From NCBI GenBank assembly GCA_965657935.1, contig CBFHQE010000118.1:1-8611 (forward strand): DNA of 8,611 bases. The letters run 5' to 3'. The stretch's first letter is position 1, and every line of letters starts with the position of its first letter. The position numbers and the translations under genes are program-made. Shown here piece after piece: positions 1 through 5,819 of this stretch. Origin of the DNA: Maricaulis sp965657935 (GTDB taxonomy: Bacteria; Pseudomonadota; Alphaproteobacteria; Caulobacterales; Maricaulaceae). The notes below the pieces were generated by a model. The model did not search any database and was not told the origin of the DNA. It saw only the letters and a program-made list of their open reading frames with translations.

Positions 1-742
1 ACTCCCAGGTCTGGTAACGCAGGTCTGTCCGCAACGAAGACGTGTCATTGATGCGCCAGTTCAGCGAGAAGGTCGGGATGAATTCCTGGAAGTGCCGCTG
101 GTCATTGTCCAGGCGCAGCTCGGCCAGGTCCTGCCCGCCATTATCGTAGAGCGACTCACGGCGGCGAAAGAGATTGCCCTGCCATCCACCTTCAAAGCCG
201 AACGTCATCTCGGCTGACCCGACCTGGGTCGTGTAGGAGATCTCGCCGCCCGGGCCGATCCGGTGCGATTCAGACAGGCGTGCGACCGCAGCCCAGGAGC
301 CGGAATTGCCTGCGCCCTCACGCAGGATGACGTTGACCAGGCGTGGATGGCCGCGCATGTCGTATTGCGGCAGCGCTTCCTGTACCAGCTCGATGCGCTC
401 GACATCGTCCGCATTGATCCGCTGCAGAACGGTTTGCAGGGAGAGCGACTTGTTCGACGGTCGCGAGCCATTGATCAGAAGATTGCCGAAACTGTCGGCC
501 AGACCACGGCGTTGCTCATCCCCCCCGGAGAGCGAAAAGCCGGGTACCCGCTGGACCATGTCCAGGGCAGTCGACGGTGTGAAGGCGGTGAAAAATGATG
601 GCGCATAGCTCAACACGCCGGCCTGGACCTCAACGACCGCTGCGGCTTCTGTAGCTATGACTTCGTGCTGTGCCCAAGCCATCGGCTGAGACGCCGAAAG
701 CAGCGCGACCAGTGCCGTCGCGCGCAAAAATTTCCCTCGCAT
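1..742 (-). CDS. TonB-dependent receptor-like outer membrane protein, N-terminal 247 residues (runs off left edge)
   Basis: Reading leftward from ATG at 742-740, the frame stays open for 247 codons to the window edge, so the C-terminal barrel is missing. Residues 1-24 form a signal peptide (basic start, hydrophobic core, AWA then Q), so export is expected. Residues about 54-140 resemble a TonB-receptor plug: TALDMVQ, PGF, RRGL, the NLLING turn at 88-92, RPSNKSL, RIELVQE at 116-122 and a VNVI strand. Beta-rich sequence with alternating aromatics follows, as in a barrel. It is a paralogue of the protein encoded at 903-2993. A GGGGA ribosome-binding site lies 5 nt before the ATG. No standard TonB box is evident; AAVVEV at 34-39 is the only weak candidate. 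The family normally imports siderophores, cobalamin or carbohydrate oligomers through the outer membrane; the substrate cannot be told from sequence. The start and family are clear, the function is not. Confidence 0.8.
   Translation of the reverse strand, partial: MRGKFLRATALVALLSASQPMAWAQHEVIATEAAAVVEVQAGVLSYAPSFFTAFTPSTALDMVQRVPGFSLSGGDEQRRGLADSFGNLLINGSRPSNKSLSLQTVLQRINADDVERIELVQEALPQYDMRGHPRLVNVILREGAGNSGSWAAVARLSESHRIGPGGEISYTTQVGSAEMTFGFEGGWQGNLFRRRESLYDNGGQDLAELRLDNDQRHFQEFIPTFSLNWRINDTSSLRTDLRYQTWE
468..496. repeat. 29-nt exact repeat, copy 1 (within receptor plug coding)
   Basis: This stretch is identical over 29 nt to 2743-2771. Both copies encode the same part of the plug domain (the DSFGNLLING region) in the two tandem receptor genes, in the same orientation about 2.28 kb apart. 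It reflects the paralogy of the two genes, not an independent repeat element, but could serve as a site of recombination or gene conversion between them. Confidence 0.85.
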
Positions 743-902
743 GTGTTCCCCGGGTTTGTGCCTGCCCAACGTCCCCGTGTCTGGGGATAGTCGAGGACCT
801 CACGCGTCACTATGTAATAATCCGTAAGGTCCATCACCGGGGCGTGAGGAGGGGCCGGCGAGCCCCTGCCTCGGGTCTTCTGATTCATTTGGGACCAAAG
901 GC
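743..902 (-). other. 160-nt intergenic leader between the two receptor genes, with inverted repeats
   Basis: There is no coding sequence I can support here. Three inverted repeats are visible. TCCCC (772-776) and GGGGA (783-787) enclose a 6-nt loop. CCTCACGC (798-805) and GCGTGAGG (842-849) are a perfect 8-bp pair 36 nt apart. AGGGGC (850-855) and GCCCCT (862-867) enclose a 6-nt loop and abut the previous arm. On the minus strand this region follows the stop of the 903-2993 gene and precedes the ATG at 742, so it may be a transcript leader, a weak termination site, or both. I found no convincing -35/-10 pair. A short open frame (888-655, minus) crosses it but overlaps the receptor start out of frame and looks spurious. 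Confidence 0.45.
850..867 (-). terminator. possible weak hairpin 3' of the receptor gene
   Basis: A 6-bp perfect stem with a 6-nt loop (AGGGGC / GCCCCT) lies 35 nt past the stop of the minus-strand gene at 903. No T-run follows on the minus strand, so it is not a classical intrinsic terminator. It may instead stabilise an mRNA end or attenuate read-through into the next receptor gene. Confidence 0.2.
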
Positions 903-2993
903 TTAGAATGCTCCAGAGAACGTGATGTAAAAAAGGCCGAAGGATTTGCGCTGTTCGTGTTCAACGGCGCTGATTATGCCATCAGCGCGAGATCCGTTGA
1001 AAAATACACGCTCGCGATTGTGAATATTGCCGAACATGTGCCGCACGCCGAGGCGAGACGATACACCGGCAAATCGCGTCGTTTCGACAAAGGCATTAAG
1101 GCTGCGTTCGCCATGTTCCAGCGCACGATATTCCCGGGCCCGAAAGGCTTCGCTGTCGGCAAAGGCACTGAAATCCCAGCCCCAGGCGAGCTGGCGAACC
1201 GGCAGGTCCTGGCGGAAGTCCAGTTGTACGCCCCATTCACGCGGACCGCTCCACCGGCGTGTGTCACCCGTCAGCGGATCAGTAACCTCGGTGTCATTCC
1301 AACTCAGGTCGATGTCCAGCACCGCATTGCTGACACCCATGGCATCCAGCGGTGTGGTGGCCGAGAGCAGGAGGTCAAGTCGACTGGCGTCACCGATATT
1401 GCCCGGCGTATCGAAAACGGAGCCATCCCGTTCACCGGCCAGCCATCCATCAAGGTCCTGTACATCGCTATAACGTGCGGTGATAGAAAGAGAGGCATCA
1501 TCGCCAAAGCGGCGTTCCCATTCCGCTTCCGCAACCCAGGAGCGCTGGGGGACATAGTCCGGATTGCCGACAACGCTGGTGTCGTCATTCAGGTCGACGG
1601 TGCTGGCAAATTTGCCGAACTGAAGCTGGGCGACATCACGCAACACCGAAAACCGCCAGCGGGTCTGCGCATCCTGTCGCCAGGTCAACACAGCGCGCGG
1701 CTTGAGATATTCGAATGAACGGCTCTGTTCGGCATCGCCGCTTTGAGTGATTTCGGAGAACTCCACGCGCAGCCCTGATTCCAGCTGGAGCGACTCCGAC
1801 AGGGTCCAGGTATGCGTGGTGAAGACTTCCTGGCGGTCTTCCTCGACGCGTGTGGTCGATACGGGCAGCTCGATTTCGGAGAGCACGGCCCCGTCATCGG
1901 AGAACAGGCGAAGATCGCTATCGCGTGAATTCAAGGCCGTTTCTGCGCCAAATTCCACGCTGTGGCGTTCATTCGCACTCCAGGAAAACGTCTGGCGAAG
2001 CGCGGTTTCCTCGAGATCGTAGTCACCTTCAATGATTGTGGCGCCGACAAATCCCGTTCCGGCATCCCATTGGTTGAAGCGGTGAGGTCCCTGGCGTTCA
2101 CGGTCGCGGCGAACCAGCAGGGTTGTCTCACTGGACCAGCGTTCATTGAAGGTATGCGCGAGCGTCGGCGAGATGTTGAAATTGGAACCATGGTTTTCAG
2201 TGAAGCCGCGTTCCAGCGCGGTCGGGCCAGCCCCGAGATCATACGGATCGAAATCCTGCCGCCAGCGATCCAGGTGCCAGACCCAGGTCTCGGCAAAGGC
2301 ATCCAGCCGCAGGCTGGTATCGGTGCCCAGTGGCATATTCATCGATAAGGACGAGCGCAGCGGCGCCCAGACAAATTGCTCGTTGATGCGGCGGGTCTCG
2401 GTCAGTTCGGTGCCGCCACTTGTATAGAGCTGTTGCTTGATGCGCCCGCGATTGCCCCACAACTCGCCATTCAGGCTCATGGTAATATCGGCGGAGCCGA
2501 GCTGGGTGCTCCAGGAGATGTTGCCACGTGGGCCAATGCGGTTGGAGTCCGAGCGCTCCAGCGTGACAGACCAGGCACCGGAGCTTCCATTGTCCTCTAC
2601 GATGACATTGGCCAGACGCGCATGTCCGCGCATGTCGAACTGTGGCAGGGCTTCCTGGATGAGTTCGATACGCACGACTGAATTCGCTGGAATACGGCCC
2701 AATACCGTTTCCAGCGTCAGTGACTTGTTGGACGGACGTTCACCATTGATCAGAAGATTGCCGAAACTGTCTCCCAGACCGCGCCGTGCAGCATCACCTG
2801 CAGAGAGTGTGAAGCCCGGCATTTGTTGGACCATGTCCAGCGCGGTGACGGGATTGAAACGGTCAAAAAAGCCCGTTTCATAACTGACCACGGCACCATT
2901 ATCGGCCGGCCCACTCTGGCGGGCCTCGGTCGCGGCGGTCAGGACCAGGGCGAGGGCAACAGCGCTGCTCGCCTGCAAAAATCGATTACGCAT
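903..2993 (-). CDS. TonB-dependent receptor-like outer membrane protein, complete (696 aa)
   Basis: Likely an outer membrane beta-barrel with an N-terminal plug, in the TonB-dependent receptor superfamily, at the short end of the usual 700-900 residues. Residues 1-24 are a signal peptide (MRNRF, hydrophobic core to about residue 21, cleavage near TEA/RQ). The plug spans about 46-133, with FNPVTALDMVQ, PGF, RRGL, NLLING (79-84), RPSNKSL, RIELIQE (108-114) and NVIVED. The remainder is alternating beta sequence rich in W, R, D and T with ERSDS-type turns, and the protein ends in SGAF; a terminal aromatic is typical of BAM-assembled barrels. No clear TonB box is seen; GAVVSY at 33-38 is only a weak candidate. 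The start is chosen by the signal peptide. The ribosome-binding site is poor: AGGAG lies 13 nt upstream. It lies 124 nt after tldD and 160 nt before its paralogue, all on one strand, so co-transcription is possible but unproven. The substrate is unknown. Confidence 0.85.
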   Translation of the reverse strand: MRNRFLQASSAVALALVLTAATEARQSGPADNGAVVSYETGFFDRFNPVTALDMVQQMPGFTLSAGDAARRGLGDSFGNLLINGERPSNKSLTLETVLGRIPANSVVRIELIQEALPQFDMRGHARLANVIVEDNGSSGAWSVTLERSDSNRIGPRGNISWSTQLGSADITMSLNGELWGNRGRIKQQLYTSGGTELTETRRINEQFVWAPLRSSLSMNMPLGTDTSLRLDAFAETWVWHLDRWRQDFDPYDLGAGPTALERGFTENHGSNFNISPTLAHTFNERWSSETTLLVRRDRERQGPHRFNQWDAGTGFVGATIIEGDYDLEETALRQTFSWSANERHSVEFGAETALNSRDSDLRLFSDDGAVLSEIELPVSTTRVEEDRQEVFTTHTWTLSESLQLESGLRVEFSEITQSGDAEQSRSFEYLKPRAVLTWRQDAQTRWRFSVLRDVAQLQFGKFASTVDLNDDTSVVGNPDYVPQRSWVAEAEWERRFGDDASLSITARYSDVQDLDGWLAGERDGSVFDTPGNIGDASRLDLLLSATTPLDAMGVSNAVLDIDLSWNDTEVTDPLTGDTRRWSGPREWGVQLDFRQDLPVRQLAWGWDFSAFADSEAFRAREYRALEHGERSLNAFVETTRFAGVSSRLGVRHMFGNIHNRERVFFNGSRADGIISAVEHEQRKSFGLFYITFSGAF
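2743..2771. repeat. 29-nt exact repeat, copy 2 (within receptor plug coding)
   Basis: This is identical to 468-496 and encodes the same plug segment in the complete paralogue. Flanking bases differ at once on both sides, although neighbouring plug codons stay very similar. Confidence 0.85.
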
Positions 2994-3025
2994 GAAGAGT
3001 CCAATTCTCCTGAACCCGGGTTACT

Positions 3026-3046
3026 CCTGTCTCCCGCCTAGACAGG
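3026..3046 (-). other. 7-bp inverted repeat in the leader of the receptor gene
   Basis: CCTGTCT (3026-3032) and AGACAGG (3040-3046) form a perfect stem with a 7-nt loop, 33 nt upstream of the ATG at 2993 on the minus strand. A 10-bp palindrome, AACCCGGGTT (3013-3022), lies between it and the start codon. It could be a leader hairpin or an operator, or the 3' end structure of tldD; no T-run follows in the minus direction. Confidence 0.4.
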
Positions 3047-3080
3047 CAGGAGAGTGGAGAAAAGGCTCAGAAGGGACCTT

Positions 3081-3101
3081 CGCGGACGAGCCGCGGTTTT
3101 T
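3081..3101 (+). terminator. terminator-like hairpin with T-run, oriented plus
   Basis: CGCGG (3081-3085), a 5-nt loop and CCGCG (3091-3095) are followed by G and five T residues (3097-3101). The shape is that of a short intrinsic terminator reading rightward. No plus-strand gene lies to its left, so it would stop only antisense transcription heading into the end of tldD. On the minus strand the same stem lies 17 nt past the tldD stop with the T-run on the wrong side. The short stem makes this tentative. Confidence 0.3.
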
Positions 3102-3117
3102 GTGTGATGAATGGGGC

Positions 3118-4530
3118 CTAGCCGGCACCACCAACCGTCAGGCCGGCGATTTTCAGCGAGGGTTGACCAACACCGACCGGGACTCCCTGGCCGGCCTTGC
3201 CGCAGACGCCGACGCCTGGATCCATCTCGAAATCATCGCCGATCATTGTGATCTGGGTGAGGGCGGTCGGACCGTCGCCGATCAGGGTCGCACCCTTGAC
3301 CGGCGTGTCGATCTTGCCGTCGATAACGCGATAGGCCTCGGTACACTGGAAGACAAACTTGCCGGACGTGATGTCGACCTGGCCACCACCGAAATTCACG
3401 GCATAGATGCCGTCTTTCAGGCTTGCGACCATTTCATCACGCTTGTGCTGGCCGGCCAGCATGTAGGTGTTGGTCATCCGCGGCAGCGGCGGGTGCGCAT
3501 AGGACTGGCGGCGACCATTGCCGGTCGGCTTCTGGCCCATCAGGCGGGCATTCATGCGGTCCTGCATATAGCCTGTCAGAACACCATCCTCGATCAGCAC
3601 CGTGCGTTCGGTCGGCGTGCCCTCATCATCGATCGTCAGGGAGCCGCGGCGTTCCGCCATGGTGCCATCGTCGATAACGGTGACACCCTCGGCGGCGACC
3701 CGTTCGCCCATGCGACCGGCAAATGCCGACGAGCCCTTGCGGTTGAAATCGCCTTCCAGCCCGTGGCCCACGGCTTCGTGCAGAAGGACAGCGGGCCAGC
3801 CCGCGCCCAGGACAACGTCCATTACGCCGGCCGGGGCGTCGACCGCGTCCAGGTTCACCCGGGCGATGCGCATGGCTTCATCGGCCAGGGTCTTCCAGCT
3901 GTCCGGCTTGATCCATTCATCGAACATGGCGCGACCACCGGCTCCGGCGGACCCGCTCTCGCGGCGACCATCACGTTCTACCGTCACCGAGACATTGAGA
4001 CGAACCAGCGGGCGGATGTCGGACTTGATATCGCCGTCTGCCCGTATGACGGAGATCGCCTGGCGCGAACCCGCGATGGATGCGCTGACCTGGACGACGC
4101 TGCCATCCTTGGCGCGGCAATAGGCATCGATTTCCTGCAACAGGGCGGATTTCACCTCGAAGGTGGGTGAGGAGACCGGATCGACGGCGTCATAGAGTTT
4201 GGTGTTCGTGCCGGCGGGTGGCGTCGCGAGTGAACCGGCAGCGCCGCGCTTGACCGCAGCGGCTGTTTCGGCAGCGCGCTTGACCGCGTCCAGCGTGGAG
4301 TCCGAGGAATGGGCAAATCCGAAGGCCTCGCCCTGGACACAGCGCAGTCCAAAGCCGCGGCTGGAGTCAAAGCTGGACGATTTGAGGCGACCATCATCGA
4401 AGACCAGGGCCTCTGACGTCGCGGTCTCGAGAAACAGCTCGCCATCATCGGCACCAGCCATCGTGTTCTCGAGAACAGGCAGGACATCGTCCGCGGTAAA
4501 GTCGAATTGTTCGATCGGATCGTTGGACAT
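3118..4530 (-). CDS. tldD: metalloprotease TldD (470 aa)
   Basis: TldD pairs with TldE (PmbA) as a cytoplasmic zinc metalloprotease that degrades unfolded peptides; in E. coli the pair is known from microcin B17 maturation and CcdA turnover. Here the hallmark HExxxH motif is HEAVGH at residues 251-256, followed by GLEGDFNRKGSSAF, and the C-terminal Cys that completes the zinc site in the family is likely C443 in GVGVCGKAGQG. N-terminal matches include the region near 44-71 (FDDGRLKSSS, RGFGLR, EAFGFA). The length fits the family (about 470-480). I start it at ATG 4530 (MSNDPIEQF) and not 4590, because the extra 20 residues do not look like TldD; a GAAGCGAG stretch lies upstream. There is no signal peptide. 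TldE is not in this window. It is divergent from the oxidase operon. From memory, tldD beside ctaC/coxB is a recurrent arrangement in alphaproteobacteria, so the pairing may be inherited and not functional. Confidence 0.95.
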   Translation of the reverse strand: MSNDPIEQFDFTADDVLPVLENTMAGADDGELFLETATSEALVFDDGRLKSSSFDSSRGFGLRCVQGEAFGFAHSSDSTLDAVKRAAETAAAVKRGAAGSLATPPAGTNTKLYDAVDPVSSPTFEVKSALLQEIDAYCRAKDGSVVQVSASIAGSRQAISVIRADGDIKSDIRPLVRLNVSVTVERDGRRESGSAGAGGRAMFDEWIKPDSWKTLADEAMRIARVNLDAVDAPAGVMDVVLGAGWPAVLLHEAVGHGLEGDFNRKGSSAFAGRMGERVAAEGVTVIDDGTMAERRGSLTIDDEGTPTERTVLIEDGVLTGYMQDRMNARLMGQKPTGNGRRQSYAHPPLPRMTNTYMLAGQHKRDEMVASLKDGIYAVNFGGGQVDITSGKFVFQCTEAYRVIDGKIDTPVKGATLIGDGPTALTQITMIGDDFEMDPGVGVCGKAGQGVPVGVGQPSLKIAGLTVGGAG

Positions 4531-4678
4531 GGCGGGGCTCGCTTCGCAAATCGGATGCACCAGACATAATGGAGTGCGCCCGGAGTGCAAACAGATCAGC
4601 CGCAGCGCCCGGCCCGCCGGAATCTCGAATCGGAAACGGAAAATGCCCGCTTTGACACTGTAAGTGAGACGATTTGGC

Positions 4679-4800
4679 GCAGCACAGGGCTCTGGCGGAG
4701 TGTATAAAGAGTATCAGTTCTGTCTTTCGATGGAGTGACGTGCAGGCGTGATTTCTGTGCTGCAAGGGCAAGGTATTGATTTGCCATGATTATTCTGTGC
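4679..4800. repeat. cluster of short TTCTGT/GCACAG repeats upstream of the cox promoter
   Basis: TTCTGT occurs at 4718-4723, 4753-4758 and 4793-4798; the last two extend to an 8-nt direct repeat, TTCTGTGC, exactly 40 bp apart. A 9-bp inverted pair, GCAGCACAG (4679-4687) and CTGTGCTGC (4755-4763), includes the middle copy. They sit 48-169 bp upstream of the cox -35 box. This could be a set of regulator sites, but repeats this short can arise by chance. Confidence 0.25.
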
Positions 4801-4847
4801 CGGCGGGCTGCGGGTGCTAATGATCTTCAAAAAATACCGTTCATGGC

Positions 4848-4876
4848 CTGACAGCGCTTGCGACCGGCACTATATT
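4848..4876 (+). promoter_or_regulatory. sigma-70-type promoter of the cox operon
   Basis: CTGACA at 4848-4853 matches TTGACA at five of six bases. TATATT at 4871-4876 matches TATAAT at five of six. The spacer is 17 nt, the optimum. Transcription should start near 4882-4884, giving a leader of about 50 nt before the coxB ATG. It is the best promoter match I saw in the window and points at an operon with no other obvious start signal. Confidence 0.7.
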
Positions 4877-4887
4877 CCGCCGCCATC

Positions 4888-4905
4888 GGCAGGGGCCACC
4901 CTGCC
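4888..4905 (+). promoter_or_regulatory. perfect inverted repeat in the cox leader
   Basis: GGCAGGG (4888-4894) and CCCTGCC (4899-4905) flank the 4-nt loop GCCA. It lies about +5 to +23 from the predicted start, and 27 nt before the coxB ATG. In RNA it would be a stable 5' hairpin, perhaps protecting the mRNA. In DNA it could be an operator overlapping the initiation region. No T-run follows, so it is not an intrinsic terminator. Confidence 0.5.
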
Positions 4906-4932
4906 TTCACGCCTGACTTGTATGGGGAAGCC

Positions 4933-5808
4933 ATGCGTTTTCTGACCGCATTAGCGCTCACCGCGATCACCTCGGCCAGCGCCTTCGCAACGCCGATCGT
5001 CGGACAACCGACCGATGGAGGCCTCGGCTTCCAGCCCGGTGTCACGCCGATCATGGAGCAAGTGAATAGTTTCCATAACATTCTGTTGTGGATCATTATT
5101 CCGATCACACTTTTCGTCATGGGCCTGCTCGGCTGGATCATTTATCGCTACGACAAGAAGCGGAACCCGGTCCCGGCAAAGTTCAGCCACAACACGACGC
5201 TCGAAGTGATCTGGACGGGTATCCCGGTCCTGATCCTGGTCGTGATCTCCTTCTTCTCCTTCCCGCTGCTTTACCTGCAGGACACGATCCCGAGTGATCC
5301 GGACGGCGACATCCCGCCGGCCGAGTTCACCATCAAGGCCGTAGGTTATCAGTGGTATTGGGGTTACGAATATCCGGACCATGGTGTTGAGGAGTTCACC
5401 TCCAACATGGTTGCCGAAGCGGACCTGCGCGAGGGTCAGCCGCGCAATCTGGCAGTTGACCAGCCGATCGTGATCCCGGTCGACACCACGGTCCGCCTGC
5501 AAGTTGCTGCTGCCGACGTCATTCACAACTGGGCGATGCCGGCCTTTGGCACCAAGATGGATGCCATCCCGGGCCGCATCAACGAAGCCTGGTTCCACGT
5601 CACCCAGGAAGGCACTTACTACGGTCAGTGTTCCGAGCTGTGTGGTGTGCGTCATGCCTTCATGCCGATCGAGGTGCATGCCGTGAGCCGTGACGTGTTT
5701 GACCGCTGGGTCGCCATGGTTGCCGAGGACCCGTACTCCGCGGAAGCCTACCAATTGATCGCTGACAATGTCGCAGAGCGCGAAACGCGCCTCGCGCAAC
5801 TGGACTAA
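4933..5808 (+). CDS. coxB: cytochrome c oxidase subunit II (291 aa)
   Basis: Also called ctaC. It accepts electrons from cytochrome c at a dinuclear CuA centre and passes them to subunit I. Residues 1-19 are a signal peptide (cleavage after AFA). Two membrane helices follow, about 49-70 and 91-115, with the conserved aromatic YQWYW at 139-143 at the start of the periplasmic cupredoxin domain. All CuA ligands are present: H198, C233, E235 (backbone), C237, H241 and M244, in CSELCGVRHAFM, with the same H-to-C spacing (35) as the Paracoccus subunit. The start is ATG 4933, with GGGGAAG 2 nt upstream; an in-frame ATG at 4858 would put 25 unrelated residues before the signal peptide and lies upstream of the predicted -10. 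It is first in the operon, under the promoter at 4848-4876, and 11 nt before ctaD. Nothing is missing from the family signature. Confidence 0.98.
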   Translation: MRFLTALALTAITSASAFATPIVGQPTDGGLGFQPGVTPIMEQVNSFHNILLWIIIPITLFVMGLLGWIIYRYDKKRNPVPAKFSHNTTLEVIWTGIPVLILVVISFFSFPLLYLQDTIPSDPDGDIPPAEFTIKAVGYQWYWGYEYPDHGVEEFTSNMVAEADLREGQPRNLAVDQPIVIPVDTTVRLQVAAADVIHNWAMPAFGTKMDAIPGRINEAWFHVTQEGTYYGQCSELCGVRHAFMPIEVHAVSRDVFDRWVAMVAEDPYSAEAYQLIADNVAERETRLAQLD

Positions 5809-5819
5809 GGGGCTGAGCG

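Larger units (their letters stand above)
4531..4932. promoter_or_regulatory. 402-nt divergent intergenic region between tldD and the cox operon
   Basis: No gene is supported here. Small frames on both strands lack ribosome-binding sites or recognisable sequence. The right third carries the cox promoter and leader hairpin listed separately. The central part (4679-4800) has a loose cluster of repeated motifs. For tldD, the best minus-strand pair I could find (TTTGCA, 17-nt spacer, TATGTC, near 4590-4562) is weak. A perfect TTGACA at 4652-4657 on the plus strand has no matching -10 at 16-18 nt and was not called. Confidence 0.7.

Noticed and set aside
749..756. CCCGGGTT shared by both receptor leaders (749-756 and 3015-3022)
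   Set aside because: It is only 8 nt, GC-rich, and at different distances from the two start codons, so it is not a credible common element.
655..888. 77-codon minus-strand frame across the receptor intergenic gap
   Set aside because: It overlaps the signal-peptide coding start of the partial receptor out of frame, and shows no family resemblance or good ribosome-binding site.
957..1718. 253-codon open frame on the plus strand within the receptor gene
   Set aside because: It is antisense to a barrel-coding region, with no domain and no start signal. The minus frame has signal peptide, plug and terminal Phe.
2992..4170. 392-codon open frame on the plus strand across tldD
   Set aside because: It is antisense to a clearly conserved gene and reads as mirrored codon bias of GC-rich DNA. 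The product has no recognisable domain, and its start overlaps the receptor start.
4652..4680. Perfect TTGACA as a -35 box
   Set aside because: No -10 resemblance at 16-18 nt; sequences there are TTGGCG, TGGCGC and GGCGCA.
4776..4795. FNR/FixK-type box starting TTGAT near 4776
   Set aside because: The first half TTGAT is present, but the second half at the right spacing reads CATGA and not ATCAA, so the dyad fails.
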